62,959 nucleotides of DNA from Sedimentisphaerales bacterium (GTDB lineage: Bacteria > Planctomycetota > Phycisphaerae > Sedimentisphaerales > Anaerobacaceae): assembly GCA_016936075.1 (NCBI GenBank), contig JAFGPS010000055.1, forward strand, positions 1 through 62,959, written 5' to 3'. Under the pieces are notes generated by a model that was given only the letters and a program-made list of their open reading frames with translations, was not told where the DNA came from and ran no database searches. The translations under genes were made by a program, and so were the position numbers. The first letter of the stretch is position 1, and each line of letters starts with the position of its first letter. Of this stretch, positions 32,182 to 43,065 are shown in pieces.

Positions 32182-34134
32182 ATGAGAATAATTCAAACAA
32201 TTAAGAAATCAGCAGCTTTAATAATTTTCGTTGCAATGGTTATCGGAGTTTTTTGGCTGATGCAGAAAAAAGTTACAGACAATATAATGTATTGTACTCT
32301 CATCTCAATTTTAGTTGCAATTGCATTAACCTTTTTCCAAAGCAAATTTATAGCAGACGCTATTGAACAATCTGAGTCAGTTAACAAAACAAAAATAGAA
32401 GTTAAAGGCTTACGTGCACAAAAGAAACGTTTGGAGGAAAAAGTTCACAATCTCACCGCGGAGTTGAAAGCTGCTAATCTAAAACTAAAAACAGAAATAT
32501 CTGAAAAACCCCTTGATCAGAGGCAATTACAGCAGAGACTGAAAAACCTTAACTGTTTGTATGCCTTGTCCAAGATTGTAAATCGTCAGGAAACACCTCT
32601 TGAACAAATATTTCAGGAAACAGTCAATCTGATACGTCAAACATATCGTTATCCTGAAAGTACATGTATCAGGCTGATTTTTGATGGTATTCGCTATCAA
32701 ACTGAAGATTTTGAGAAAAGCGAGTCAAGCCGCCTTGTACCGATTAAGGCTCACAAGGAAGAGGTTGGTACAATCGAAGTTTATCAAAAGGGAGATAAAT
32801 CAGAAAACAAAGAAAATCCTTTGCTAATAGAAGAAGAAGACAGCCTCCTGAGCGCGGTTGCCGAGTGGCTCGAAAGTATTGCCGAGCGAAAGAAAGCTGA
32901 AGAAAAAACGCAGCTTTTCAGAAATTTAATAGAACGTTCCAATGACTGCATTTTTGCTGTAGAGCCGAAATGGGGACGCTTCATGAATGTAAATCACCGG
33001 GCATGTGATAGCCTTGGATATTCTCAAAAAGAATTTTTAAGCGAAACTACATTGCGAAATATAGATGAATCTATACAAGATGACTATGCCTGGCAAAAAC
33101 AAATAGAAGTACTAAGAAAGAAAGGTGACATTGTCAAGGAAGCCCAGTACAAAAGAAAAGACGGTTCCTTGTTCTTTGTTGAGACCAGTCTCAAATTCGT
33201 AACCCAGGGGAAGCAGGATTATATAATAGCTATTGCCAGAGACATAACAGAACGCAAAAGGTCAGAGGCAAAACTTAAAGCGGCACAGGAAAAACTGCTT
33301 GAAACCGCGCGCAAGGTTGGTATGGCGGAAGTTGCGACAGGTGTTCTGCATAATGTCGGTAACGTACTTAATAGTGTAAGTGTTACCGCTGAATCAATCC
33401 AGAAAAGGATTCGCAAATCAAAAGTATCCTATCTAAGCGATACAATTCATCTATTCGAAGAACATTCAAATGACCTCGCAACCTTTTTAACAACCGAAGA
33501 ACGCGGAAAAAAGTTGTCAATCTTTATGACAAATCTTTCACAAGAGCTTGTTGAGGAGCAGACACGACAACTTGAATCACTGGGAGAACTCACAAAACAC
33601 GTTCAACATGTGGCTGATATTATCCAGCTTCAGCAATCATATAGCAAAACAAAAGGAATAACCGAACCCGCTTCTATTGCGGAATTAATTGATGATGCAG
33701 TAAAAATTAACGCTGAAACAATATCAAGAAATAAAATCGATGTTAGACGCAGTTATGCCGACCTGCCAATTATGCTTCTGGATCGACATAAAGTCCTGCA
33801 GATTTTGACAAATCTTATTGGTAATGCGATATATGCTCTTGCCAAAAATTCTAACGAAGAAAAAATCCTTTCGCTCAGCGTAAATGAGTCTGGTGAAGGT
33901 CGAATTAAAATTGAAGTACGTGATAATGGTATAGGGATTCCGGCTCAGAATCTTACACGAATTTTTGAGCATGGTTTTACAACAAAAGAAAAAGGACATG
34001 GATTCGGACTCCACAGCACAGCATTATCTGTTAACGAATTAAGCGGTTCAATAGTAGCTAATAGCAAAGGTGATGGTCAGGGAGCAGTTTTCACTATTGA
34101 GTTACCTTATAAAACACAGGAGACAACAACATGA
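32182..34134 (+). CDS. PAS-containing sensor histidine kinase of the HNVGN type
   Basis: The 650-residue kinase has two N-terminal membrane segments (about 10-27 and 37-55) with almost no periplasmic loop, then a coiled coil (about 65-105), a GAF-like region (about 110-225), a PAS domain (about 240-355) and the kinase core. Its phosphoacceptor region reads G-V-L-H-N-V-G-N-V-L-N-S with His390, an atypical H-box shared by a recognised subset of kinases. The ATPase domain has N-L-I-G-N-A-I-Y-A-L, D-N-G-I-G-I and a G-H-G-F-G-L-H box. The sensing input is probably cytoplasmic. The stop overlaps the next gene by ATGA. Confidence 0.93.
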   Translation: MRIIQTIKKSAALIIFVAMVIGVFWLMQKKVTDNIMYCTLISILVAIALTFFQSKFIADAIEQSESVNKTKIEVKGLRAQKKRLEEKVHNLTAELKAANLKLKTEISEKPLDQRQLQQRLKNLNCLYALSKIVNRQETPLEQIFQETVNLIRQTYRYPESTCIRLIFDGIRYQTEDFEKSESSRLVPIKAHKEEVGTIEVYQKGDKSENKENPLLIEEEDSLLSAVAEWLESIAERKKAEEKTQLFRNLIERSNDCIFAVEPKWGRFMNVNHRACDSLGYSQKEFLSETTLRNIDESIQDDYAWQKQIEVLRKKGDIVKEAQYKRKDGSLFFVETSLKFVTQGKQDYIIAIARDITERKRSEAKLKAAQEKLLETARKVGMAEVATGVLHNVGNVLNSVSVTAESIQKRIRKSKVSYLSDTIHLFEEHSNDLATFLTTEERGKKLSIFMTNLSQELVEEQTRQLESLGELTKHVQHVADIIQLQQSYSKTKGITEPASIAELIDDAVKINAETISRNKIDVRRSYADLPIMLLDRHKVLQILTNLIGNAIYALAKNSNEEKILSLSVNESGEGRIKIEVRDNGIGIPAQNLTRIFEHGFTTKEKGHGFGLHSTALSVNELSGSIVANSKGDGQGAVFTIELPYKTQETTT

Positions 34135-35486
34135 GTGAAGTTATAAAACAGAATGTTCATCGTATTCTGGTTATCGATGATAATCCCAACATTCATAAAG
34201 ATTTCCTAACTATCCTTACTGAAGAACAGGATAATACGAAACTCGATGAGCTTCATGCTGAAGTTTTTGGCGAAACTAATAACAAGTCAGTTGAAAAAAT
34301 TTCTTATGAACTCGACTTTGCATCACAAGGCCAGGAAGGCTATGAGAAAGTTAAGGAGGCTTTATCACAAAACCGACCATATGAACTGGCTTTTGTCGAT
34401 ATGCGTATGCCTCCGGGTTGGGACGGTCTAAAAACAATAGAAAGTATTTGGGAAGTTGATAAAAATATACAAGTGGTTATCTGCACCGCATATTCGGATT
34501 ATTCATGGGGCGAAATAACTCAAAGACTGGGTAAATCTGAAAATCTTCTTATTTTGAAAAAACCTTTCGACTGTGCTGAAGTATCACAGCTTGCATCTGC
34601 ACTTACAGAAAAATGGAATCTGGCAAAGAAGGCTTCCATGAAACTGGAAGAGCTTGAACAGTTAGTTCAGGAAAGAGCTAAAGAGCTGATAGAAAAAAAT
34701 AATCAGCTAAAATTGGAAATTGCAGAAAGAGAACAGATGGAACTGAAGCTTGCTGAAATGATAAGGAAAGTAGAAAGCGCAAATAAAGAGCTTAAGGAAT
34801 TTGCTTCTATAGTATCTCATGATCTCAAAGCTCCTCTTCGAGGTGTTAAGACTCTTGCACAATGGATCATGGAAGATTGTGGTGATAGGCTCGATACAAA
34901 AGCTACAGAACAAATGAATCTGCTTATGAATCGAGTGGATAGAATTTATAGTCTTATTGACGGCGTACTAAAATATTCCAAAGTAGGACAGGATTCAGGC
35001 GAGCATATCCCATTGAACCTGGATACATTTATACCTGAAGTAATTAATATGGTTGTTCCGCCGGAACATATCAAAGTTACTATTGAAAATCAATTACCCT
35101 CAATCATATGTGAAGAAACACATATAATGCAGGTTTTCCAGAATCTTATCAGTAACGCAATAAAATATAATGATAAGCAGCAGGGATGGATAAAGATATC
35201 ATGCACCGAAGAAGGTGATTTCTGGAAATTCAGTGTTGCAGATAATGGTCCTGGGATCGCAGAAGAACATTTCGAGAGAATATTCAGGATGTTTCATGCT
35301 CTCAAACAGAATGAAAACATTCATGGTACAGGAGTCGGTCTTACAGTAGTTAAGAAAGTAGTCGAACTGTACGGAGGAAGAATTTGGATAGAATCGGAAG
35401 TTGGAAAAGGAAGCACGTTCTTCTTTACTTTCCCAAAAATGAAATCAGCAATTAAAAACGAGGAACTTGTTACACATAGTGTTTAA
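34131..35486 (+). CDS. Receiver-histidine kinase hybrid
   Basis: In this 451-residue protein the receiver domain is N-terminal (about 10-160, phosphoacceptor Asp90 in F-V-D-M-R-M-P-P) and carries an insertion of some 30 residues after its first helix. A coiled coil (about 165-220) leads to a conventional HisKA domain with His230 in S-H-D-L-K-A-P-L-R-G, and a HATPase domain with N-L-I-S-N-A-I-K-Y-N, D-N-G-P-G-I and G-T-G-V-G-L. It has no membrane segment. The order of domains suggests that it is phosphorylated by the preceding kinase and then signals through its own kinase part to the next receiver protein. Confidence 0.93.
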   Translation: MSEVIKQNVHRILVIDDNPNIHKDFLTILTEEQDNTKLDELHAEVFGETNNKSVEKISYELDFASQGQEGYEKVKEALSQNRPYELAFVDMRMPPGWDGLKTIESIWEVDKNIQVVICTAYSDYSWGEITQRLGKSENLLILKKPFDCAEVSQLASALTEKWNLAKKASMKLEELEQLVQERAKELIEKNNQLKLEIAEREQMELKLAEMIRKVESANKELKEFASIVSHDLKAPLRGVKTLAQWIMEDCGDRLDTKATEQMNLLMNRVDRIYSLIDGVLKYSKVGQDSGEHIPLNLDTFIPEVINMVVPPEHIKVTIENQLPSIICEETHIMQVFQNLISNAIKYNDKQQGWIKISCTEEGDFWKFSVADNGPGIAEEHFERIFRMFHALKQNENIHGTGVGLTVVKKVVELYGGRIWIESEVGKGSTFFFTFPKMKSAIKNEELVTHSV

Positions 35487-35526
35487 CAATTACAAAAGAA
35501 TTTAATATTCCTATAAATTTCGAAGG

Positions 35527-36522
35527 ATGAATGCAAATATGGAAGATTTAAAATATAAAGTTTTACTGGTCGAAGATAGCGAAATCGAAAGACTTGCTTT
35601 CGAGAGATTCGTAAAAAACAATAATATTCCATATGATTATATCATAGCTAAATCGGTTGCAGAAGGACGGCGTGAACTTGCACAAAATAAATTTGATATT
35701 GTCATCTCCGACCATGATATCGGTGACGGAACAGCTCTCGATATACTAAATGCCGCCAATGATACTCCTGTAATAGTAGTAACTGGTGCCGGCGATGAAG
35801 AAACCGCGATAAAAACATGGAAAGCCGGAGCTTATGATTATCTGGTTAAGGACATCGACCAGAACTATCTTAAAGCTATCCCGATTACGGTTGAGAACGC
35901 AATAAACCATAAAATGGTCGAAGATAAACTACAATTGCTTTCAGGAGCTATCAGAAGCACTGAAGATAGCGTCTTTATAACAAATATTCAGGGAGAAATA
36001 ATATTTGTCAATAAAGCATTCTGTAAAACATACGGCTATAACGAAAAAGAAATCATAGGCCAAAACAGCAGTATTCTATGGATAGGCAAGAGTCAATCTG
36101 AGAATACCAGAAGTGTCTTTCAAACACGCATAGCTGGTGGCGGCTGTGAGATTGGATTTTACCATAAAAGAAAAGATGATAGTATATTTCCTGTCTCTCT
36201 CTCAAGATCGATAATTAAGGATGCAAATAAAAAAGATGTCGCAATTGTGGGGTTGGCCCGCGACATTTCAGAGCGTCTCCTTGTGGAAGAGGAACTGCGT
36301 TCAACAAGTCTTAAATTGCAAAATAAAATCCAGACACAAAAAGATTTCGTTATACATACTACCGAAACGATACAAAAACTCCTTGATGAAGGTCAGACTG
36401 ATAAAGCTTCAACAGTTATTAGTAATTTTCTCGAAATCTTAAAAATGAACAAAGACATGGATGAATTACATCTTTCAAACTTTAATTTTGAAGAATTAGT
36501 TTCTCAGATCGAAATGTTTTAA
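35527..36522 (+). CDS. Receiver-PAS response regulator without output domain
   Basis: This 331-residue protein has a receiver domain (about 8-130, acceptor Asp62 in V-I-S-D-H-D-I-G, switch residues in V-V-T-G-A-G and the C-terminal lysine in Y-L-V-K-D), a PAS domain (about 140-260) and a coiled-coil tail. No DNA-binding, GGDEF or enzyme domain follows, so the output must be by protein contact. It lies 40 bases after the hybrid kinase and ends the three-gene relay. Confidence 0.88.
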   Translation: MNANMEDLKYKVLLVEDSEIERLAFERFVKNNNIPYDYIIAKSVAEGRRELAQNKFDIVISDHDIGDGTALDILNAANDTPVIVVTGAGDEETAIKTWKAGAYDYLVKDIDQNYLKAIPITVENAINHKMVEDKLQLLSGAIRSTEDSVFITNIQGEIIFVNKAFCKTYGYNEKEIIGQNSSILWIGKSQSENTRSVFQTRIAGGGCEIGFYHKRKDDSIFPVSLSRSIIKDANKKDVAIVGLARDISERLLVEEELRSTSLKLQNKIQTQKDFVIHTTETIQKLLDEGQTDKASTVISNFLEILKMNKDMDELHLSNFNFEELVSQIEMF

Positions 36523-36944
36523 ATAATGACACCCTGAAACTACGAGCATTATTAAAATAGGAAAAATAGAATAATTAAAAAAGCAACTATAACGAACTGA
36601 TATAGAGCATTTCTCATTTGCAGGGTCTGTTCATTTCAACAAAAGCATATCTTCTAATATTTCGTAGTGGAAATTCTGATCCATTAATATTTAAAAACAA
36701 TTCACCACTAATTTTATTGCTGTTTTTTAATTTTCATATACAATTATCACTTTAGTAAATCGCTTTAAGGTTACTTGATAGCTCGTTGATTAGTAGATTG
36801 GATTTGTAGGTCCCTTGGATTCCTTGCAGAGGTGCGATACGTCGCACCAAATACTATACCGTATAGTTTTCGCGTGGAAAAACTTGCCCTGCTCTCCTAA
36901 TCCTCCTAATTCACTAATCCTCTTAATTTAACGAGGCATTTATA
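36523..36944. other. 422-base intergenic region before the efflux operon
   Basis: No gene is seen. The right third holds two short dyads that are described separately and probably belongs to the promoter of the efflux operon. The repeated TCCTAAT / CACTAAT / CCTCTTAATT stretch near 36897-36930 is low-complexity. Confidence 0.5.
36831..36867 (+). promoter_or_regulatory. Paired dyads upstream of the RND operon
   Basis: GGTGCGA-TACG-TCGCACC (36831-36848) is a perfect dyad and is followed 4 bases later by ACTATAC-C-GTATAGT (36853-36867), also perfect. They lie 78-114 bases before the first efflux gene and could be operator sites; no regulator gene is adjacent. Confidence 0.45.
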
Positions 36945-38123
36945 ATGAAAAAACTGATAGTAATAGTAATTATCCTTGGAATAGTCGGATATGGTTCATG
37001 GGTTGCATATCAAAAAATCAAAGCAGCAGAAAGTCCGGCTGGCATGCGCCGGGCGGCTATGGCCGTTCCTGTAGAAATACAGCCTGTTATCAAAGATACA
37101 ATCCAGGATGTCGGCATTTTCACAGGTTCCCTTACTCCAAAATCACAGTTTACGGTTGCTCCGAAAGTTTCCGGCTGGCTGAAAGAACTGTTTGTTAATG
37201 TAGGCGATACTGTAACACGCAATCAGGTAATAGCCGTTCTGGACGATGCTGATTATACCCAGCAGGTCGAGCAGGCTAAAGCAGAACTTCAGGTCGCCAA
37301 AGCCAACGCACAGAACTCAGTTAGTGAACTTGAGCTTGTCAAACGTGAATACGAACGAATTCAGGCGCTTCGTGAAAAGCAAATCGCATCTGCTTCGGAG
37401 TTTGATGGAGCCGAAGCAGCATACAATTCCTCAAAGACCAGACTGGAAGTCTCTAATGCCCAGGTCGAACAAAAAACGGCTGCATTAAAATCCGCGGAAT
37501 TAAAGCTTTCATATACAAAAGTACAAGCATTTTGGGAAAGCGATAATCCTAACGCAATGAGAGTTGTAGGTGAGAGATTTGTTGATGTAGGTACCTTGCT
37601 TCAGGTGAATCAGCCAATAGTTTCAATACTTGAAAATGATTTATTAGTCGCGGTTATTTTTGTAGTGGAAAAAGACTATTCTAAAATTAAAATTAATCAG
37701 AATGCAATTATCGATACTGATGCTTTTCCTGGCGAGACTTTTACTGGTAAGATTGTACGTATAGCTCCCCTGCTTATAGAAAGCTCGCGACAGGCAAGAG
37801 TGGAAATTGAAATTCCGAATCCAAAACAACTTCTTAAACCGGGAATGTTTGTCAGAACAAATATCCTTTTTGCTACTCATGAAAATGTGACACTGGTTCC
37901 GCGTGCCGCGGTAGTAAGGAGAAATGATACTGAAGGTGTATTCATTGTCGATACGGCACAGAAAAAGGTTAGTTTTGTACCTGTTACTACCGGTATTGTG
38001 AATAATGAAGTTGCCGAAATATTAAAACCTGAACTTTCAGGTTTTGTTGCAACATTAGGTAATCATATGCTTGAAGACGGCTCTGGTGTAACCTTGCCGC
38101 AAGAGAAAAAAACAGATAAATAA
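36945..38123 (+). CDS. RND efflux periplasmic adaptor (membrane fusion protein)
   Basis: The 392-residue adaptor begins with a single membrane segment (about 4-20) and then the lipoyl half motifs (F-T-V-A-P-K-V-S-G-W-L-K-E and V-G-D-T-V-T-R-N-Q-V-I-A-V-L-D), a coiled-coil hairpin (about 105-190), a beta barrel (I-D-T-D-A-F-P-G-E-T-F-T-G-K-I) and a membrane-proximal domain. It has no lipoprotein cysteine, so it is anchored by the N-terminal helix. It links the RND pump and the TolC-like channel encoded next. Confidence 0.94.
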   Translation: MKKLIVIVIILGIVGYGSWVAYQKIKAAESPAGMRRAAMAVPVEIQPVIKDTIQDVGIFTGSLTPKSQFTVAPKVSGWLKELFVNVGDTVTRNQVIAVLDDADYTQQVEQAKAELQVAKANAQNSVSELELVKREYERIQALREKQIASASEFDGAEAAYNSSKTRLEVSNAQVEQKTAALKSAELKLSYTKVQAFWESDNPNAMRVVGERFVDVGTLLQVNQPIVSILENDLLVAVIFVVEKDYSKIKINQNAIIDTDAFPGETFTGKIVRIAPLLIESSRQARVEIEIPNPKQLLKPGMFVRTNILFATHENVTLVPRAAVVRRNDTEGVFIVDTAQKKVSFVPVTTGIVNNEVAEILKPELSGFVATLGNHMLEDGSGVTLPQEKKTDK

Positions 38124-38263
38124 AAATGTGACTAATATGAAAATAATATCTAATTTATAAATTTTGAACAATTTCAAATTCTTAAGCTCAAATGTTTTAA
38201 ACATTGGAATTTGTGTTTTATTATTGTTTAGTATTTAGAAATTAGAATTTCGAGATTAACCAT

Positions 38264-41200
38264 ATGAAGATATCAAGTTTTTCAGTTCATCGACCTGTTT
38301 TTACAATCATGGTCGTTTTAATTGTAATCCTTCTTGGCTTAGTATCACTATTTCGTTTGCCCATTGACCTCATGCCGGACATTTCATATCCAACGCTGAG
38401 CATATCGTGCAGTTATGGCAATGCAGGGCCGCAGGAAATCGAAGAGCTTATCACCCGCCCCATCGAGCAGGCCATGAGTGCTGTACCAGGAGTCGAAGAA
38501 GTAACATCCGTCTCATCAGAAGGCTCAAGTTCTGTTCGTGTCACTTTCTCATGGGGCACTGACCTTGATGCGGCTGCAAACGATATACGCGACAGGTTAG
38601 ACCGTGTCGTACGCCGCTTGCCTGAGGAAGTTGAAAGACCAACGCTTCGCAAATTCGATATGGCCAGCTTTCCGGTATTGATTCTTGGCGCATCGAGTAA
38701 ACTTGACCCGGTTCAGACGCGACAGATTCTTGAAGATGAAGTACAGTATCGTCTGGAAAGAGTTCCCGGCGTTGCTTCGGTCGATATCATGGGAGGCCTT
38801 GAGCGTGAAATTCATGTAAGTCTCGATCCGGCAAAAATCAACGCATTATCCATATCTTTAGACAGAATAATCGCAAGCATACGGGAAGGAAATGTAAATG
38901 TTCCTGCCGGAACAATTGAGCAGGGAAATTTTGAGGTCACTATCAGAACCCCAGGCGAATATACTGATTTGATACAGCTCGAAAATACTGTTATCGCAGT
39001 TCGTGATGGAGTTCCTGTCAGGCTCCGTGAAATCGCGTCTATTGAAGATTCGTGGCGGAAAATTACAAGAATAGTTCGTGTAAACGGCCAGCCCGGTATG
39101 AGATTATCAATCAGCAAACAATCTGGCAAAAATACTGTTGCAGTCGCACGAGGCGCCCTTAAAGAAATTGAAAATATCAACCGAGAGATGCCGCAGATTC
39201 AGATAACACCTATCATCGACACATCAGATTATATCGAAAGGTCGATAAATAATGTTGGTTCTTCCGCTTTTTATGGAGGACTTCTGGCTATCGTGGTGCT
39301 TCTTGTATTTTTGCGTAATATAAGAAGTACAATAATAATCGCAACGGCAATTCCTGTTTCTATCATAGCTACCTTCGCGCTGTTATATTTCGGCGGATTC
39401 ACTCTGAATATAATGACACTTGGCGGACTTGCTCTTGGAATCGGTATGCTTGTCGATAATGCTATCGTTGTACTCGAAAACATATTTCGTATGCGAGAAG
39501 CCGGGGTAGATTTGGAAAAAGCCGCGATTGAAGGTACAGAAGAAGTCACTTCCGCCGTTATCGCAAGTACATTAACAACATTGGCAGTATTTTTGCCGCT
39601 CGTTTTCATGCAGGGTATGTCAGGTATTATGTTCAAACAGCTTTCGATTGTTGTTGCATTTTCACTACTCTGCTCACTAATCGCGGCGTTAACTCTTATT
39701 CCAATGCTTTCGGAACGGATTCTTCCAAGAACATTAAAAAAGAATATCGGCAAAAAAACTCTGAGAAGTAAAATTTATGATGCAACCGGATTGTTTTTCA
39801 AGTATCTGGAAGACAACTATAAAGCAATACTACATGTTGCGTTGAATCATCGTTTTGTAGTTGTAATAATTGCGGTTCTCATCCTTGGCGGCAGTTTACT
39901 GCTTATTCCATATGTTGGCGCCGAATTAATGCCAAGTTCAGATGAAGGTGAAGTCAGAGTTGACGTGGAAATGCAGGTTGGTACACGTTTGGACCTGATG
40001 GATGAAAAAATGAAAGAGATCGAGGAGATTGTCAAAGCTTATGTACCGGAAATGCAAAATATAGTAGCAAATGCCGGCGGTGGTGGATACAGAGGCGGCG
40101 GCGGACATACAGGAGAACTTAGAATCTCATTAAAACCACAATCACAACGTCAAAGATCAAGCGAGCAGATAGCCGCAGACCTCAGAAAAAAATTGGTCAA
40201 TCTTCCCGGCGTTACTATCAGAACACGAGCTGGTCAGGGAATGTTCATGCTTAGAATGGGAACCAGCGGCAGCGACAGAATCCAGGTTGAAATTCGCGGC
40301 CATGACCTCGATACCGCAGACGCACTGGCGGCACAAGTAAGAAAACTTATCGAGTCTGTCGATGGTGTCACTGATACTCGAGTCAGCAGAGAATCGGGAA
40401 GTCCCGAAGAATTGATTCTTATCGACCGTCAAAAAGCTGCTGATATGAATTTGTCTGTTTCCAAAATCGCCAACGCACTTCAAACAATTCTTTCCGGAAC
40501 AAGAGCAGGTTATTACAGACAGGGAGGAGACGAATATTCGATTCTGGTAAAACTCAGAGACGCCGAGCAAATGAATTTGGATGACATTCTCGACCTTACC
40601 CTTGTTAATTCGGAAAATCAGCCTGTTGTTCTGAAAAATGTTGTGAAAGTCGCCCCTCAAAGCGGCCCGGTACTAATTGAGCGACTCGACCAGGAACGTG
40701 TTATTACAGTTACTGCAGAACCCAGTGAAAGATCGATGAGTGCGGTTCTCGTCGATGTAGAAAAACTTCTCGCGACAATTCCGGTTCCTCGTGATTTTAA
40801 TATAGCAATCGGAGGCGATTACGAAGAACAGCAGAAATCATTTGTCGAACTTTTAACAAGCTGCATTCTCGCTCTAATTCTTGTTTATATGGTAATGGCT
40901 TGCCAATACGAATCATTGCGTGACCCATTTGTGGTTATGTTCTCTGTTCCTTTGGCGGCGATTGGAGTAATCCTCATGCTGTTTTTCACAGGCACGACCT
41001 TTAACGTTCAGTCGTTTATTGGAGCTATCATGCTTGGCGGAATCGTTGTGAACAACGCGATTCTTCTGGTTGATCATACGAATCTTCTTCGTCGAAGAGA
41101 TTCCATGCCGCTGCGCGAAGCTATCGAAGAAGCTGGCAGAAGAAGACTTCGCCCAATTCTGATGACCGCCACTACAACAATTTTCGGCCTTGTCCCGCTT

Positions 41201-41347
41201 GCATTGGGAATAGGAGAAGGAGGCGAAGCACAGGCACCTATGGCAAGAGTTGTAATCGGCGGACTGCTTAGTTCGACATTTATTACACTCGTATTCGTGC
41301 CAGTCGTATATTCGATTTTTGAACGACGCAGTTTTTCTAAAATGTAA
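38264..41347 (+). CDS. RND multidrug-type efflux permease
   Basis: This 1027-residue inner-membrane pump belongs to the HAE1/AcrB superfamily. It has the expected N terminus (H-R-P-V-F-T-I-M), porter repeats with P-G-V-E-E-V-T-S, the proton-relay stretch [19 protein letters not shown] in transmembrane helix 4, and the second-half [19 protein letters not shown] glycine-rich [11 protein letters not shown] sequence near residue 610 is an unusual short insert. Substrates are unknown. Helix 4 has D-N rather than the D-D of AcrB, as in many HAE1 relatives. Confidence 0.95.
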   Translation: MKISSFSVHRPVFTIMVVLIVILLGLVSLFRLPIDLMPDISYPTLSISCSYGNAGPQEIEELITRPIEQAMSAVPGVEEVTSVSSEGSSSVRVTFSWGTDLDAAANDIRDRLDRVVRRLPEEVERPTLRKFDMASFPVLILGASSKLDPVQTRQILEDEVQYRLERVPGVASVDIMGGLEREIHVSLDPAKINALSISLDRIIASIREGNVNVPAGTIEQGNFEVTIRTPGEYTDLIQLENTVIAVRDGVPVRLREIASIEDSWRKITRIVRVNGQPGMRLSISKQSGKNTVAVARGALKEIENINREMPQIQITPIIDTSDYIERSINNVGSSAFYGGLLAIVVLLVFLRNIRSTIIIATAIPVSIIATFALLYFGGFTLNIMTLGGLALGIGMLVDNAIVVLENIFRMREAGVDLEKAAIEGTEEVTSAVIASTLTTLAVFLPLVFMQGMSGIMFKQLSIVVAFSLLCSLIAALTLIPMLSERILPRTLKKNIGKKTLRSKIYDATGLFFKYLEDNYKAILHVALNHRFVVVIIAVLILGGSLLLIPYVGAELMPSSDEGEVRVDVEMQVGTRLDLMDEKMKEIEEIVKAYVPEMQNIVANAGGGGYRGGGGHTGELRISLKPQSQRQRSSEQIAADLRKKLVNLPGVTIRTRAGQGMFMLRMGTSGSDRIQVEIRGHDLDTADALAAQVRKLIESVDGVTDTRVSRESGSPEELILIDRQKAADMNLSVSKIANALQTILSGTRAGYYRQGGDEYSILVKLRDAEQMNLDDILDLTLVNSENQPVVLKNVVKVAPQSGPVLIERLDQERVITVTAEPSERSMSAVLVDVEKLLATIPVPRDFNIAIGGDYEEQQKSFVELLTSCILALILVYMVMACQYESLRDPFVVMFSVPLAAIGVILMLFFTGTTFNVQSFIGAIMLGGIVVNNAILLVDHTNLLRRRDSMPLREAIEEAGRRRLRPILMTATTTIFGLVPLALGIGEGGEAQAPMARVVIGGLLSSTFITLVFVPVVYSIFERRSFSKM

Positions 41348-41355
41348 TCAAGGAA

Positions 41356-42870
41356 ATGCAAATGTTTTTAAGAAAAATTATATACACTTTATTAGTCCTT
41401 ATTTTTACTGCTTCAATTTATGCTGATAGTAATGAGCCGCCGCGGAATTCCATGACAATAAATATCGAGCAGGCGATTCTTTTGGCAATGGAAAACAATC
41501 GCTCACTTATTGTTCAAAAAATGAATCCGGAAATAAGAAGCACTTACGAACAGGAAGAGCGTTCTGTTTTTGACCCAGTTATCGGCGGAGATATATCACA
41601 AAGAAGAACTGTCGCAGACAGACTTTCACGAGCTGGTTCCAGCACTGAAAGCCAGACAGTTGATACCATAAACGGCTCCGTTTCACTTGATAAATATTTT
41701 TCTTCTGGTACAAATTTGAGTCTTGAAGGTAGTTCAAGTTACACTGATTCATCTCTTTACAGTGACACATTTGTTTCGAACCGTCTCGGCATTACAGTAA
41801 CACAGGCACTTCTTCAGGGACTTGATGTTCGAGCTAATATGGCACGAGTACATCAGGCGAGCCTTGACACACTTATTTCGGAATATGAGCTTCGCGGCTT
41901 TTCCGAAGTTCTTTTGGAGGCTGTCGAAATCGGTTTCTGGAACTATGCTCTCGCTCAGAAACAAATCGAAATATATACGAACTCACTTGACCTCGCTCAG
42001 CAGCAGATGGATCAAATCCAGGAGCGGATTAATATTGGTACGCTTGCCGAAACTGAACTCGCGGCGGCTAAAGCAGAAGTTGCATTACGTAAAGAGAACC
42101 TGATAACCGCAAGAAGCATACTATCCCAAACTCGTCTGAATCTTCTTGTCCTTTTAAATCCTTCAGATGAAATAGACTGGAATATGGATATTAACTTGCA
42201 ATATCAAACCGCCCTTCCAGAAATAGAACTCGATGATGTGGAACAACATGTTAAAGTAGCTATGAAGATGCGTCCAGATTTGAATGAAGCTCGTTTGCTG
42301 ATAAAACGCGGCGAACTTGAAGTCGTTAAAACCAAAAACGGCTTATTGCCCAGACTTGATGCTTTTATTACTTTCGGCAAATCAGGCTATGCAAATACGT
42401 TCGATAAGGCAATGTCCAATATGGATGAGAATAGCTACGATGCGCAATTTGGTTTGATGTTTCAATATCCTGTATCAAACAAGAGCGCAAAAGCAAGAAA
42501 TGCACGTGCGGTCCTTAGCAAACAGCAAATGCTTAAAGCATATGACAATCTTGTTCAGCTTGCACAGGTTGATATTCGCTGGGCTTATATTGATGTAACA
42601 AGCGCCCGCGAGCAGATTACTGCGACAACGGCTACCAGAAATTTACAGGAAGAAAAGCTTCGTGTTGAAAACGAAAAGTTCAGCGTAGGAAGGTCAACTT
42701 CATTACTTGTAGCACAGGCACAACGCGACCTCGTCGCAAGCCAGATAGCTGAGATTCAGGCAAATGTCAATTATTTCCAATCTTTAGTTTCACTTTTCGG
42801 GCTTGAAGGCTCCCTGCTCCAGCGCCGCGGCATAGAAGCTCATGGAATTCAAACTGTTACTCTTGAATAA
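41356..42870 (+). CDS. TolC-family outer-membrane efflux channel
   Basis: The 504-residue protein has a signal peptide (cleavage near A-S-I-Y-A-D, about residue 23) and two outer-membrane-efflux-protein repeats rich in long helices with A/Q/E, e.g. L-D-L-A-Q-Q-Q-M-D-Q-I-Q-E-R-I-N-I-G-T-L-A-E-T-E and E-E-K-L-R-V-E-N-E-K-F-S-V-G-R-S-T-S-L-L-V. It follows the pump gene by 8 bases, giving a complete adaptor-pump-channel operon. Confidence 0.93.
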   Translation: MQMFLRKIIYTLLVLIFTASIYADSNEPPRNSMTINIEQAILLAMENNRSLIVQKMNPEIRSTYEQEERSVFDPVIGGDISQRRTVADRLSRAGSSTESQTVDTINGSVSLDKYFSSGTNLSLEGSSSYTDSSLYSDTFVSNRLGITVTQALLQGLDVRANMARVHQASLDTLISEYELRGFSEVLLEAVEIGFWNYALAQKQIEIYTNSLDLAQQQMDQIQERINIGTLAETELAAAKAEVALRKENLITARSILSQTRLNLLVLLNPSDEIDWNMDINLQYQTALPEIELDDVEQHVKVAMKMRPDLNEARLLIKRGELEVVKTKNGLLPRLDAFITFGKSGYANTFDKAMSNMDENSYDAQFGLMFQYPVSNKSAKARNARAVLSKQQMLKAYDNLVQLAQVDIRWAYIDVTSAREQITATTATRNLQEEKLRVENEKFSVGRSTSLLVAQAQRDLVASQIAEIQANVNYFQSLVSLFGLEGSLLQRRGIEAHGIQTVTLE

Positions 42871-42955
42871 AAAAAAACACCTAAAGTTTTGTCAAAACAA
42901 TTAACCTTCCCTGACTATAATTCATAAAGGTTAAATATTTTCCTCAAAAAGAAGG

Positions 42956-42984
42956 TTTTCAAATACTTTGAAATCTTGTATAAT
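42956..42984 (+). promoter_or_regulatory. greA promoter
   Basis: TTTTCA (42956-42961), a 17-base spacer and a perfect TATAAT (42979-42984) form a sigma-A-type promoter about 82 bases before the greA start. Confidence 0.6.
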
Positions 42985-43065
42985 CCCTCCGCCGTTGGGT
43001 AGATTTGCATAAACATATGTAAGTTGATGAAAATTTGTTAAGACTTTTATTCGCAGGAGTATATT

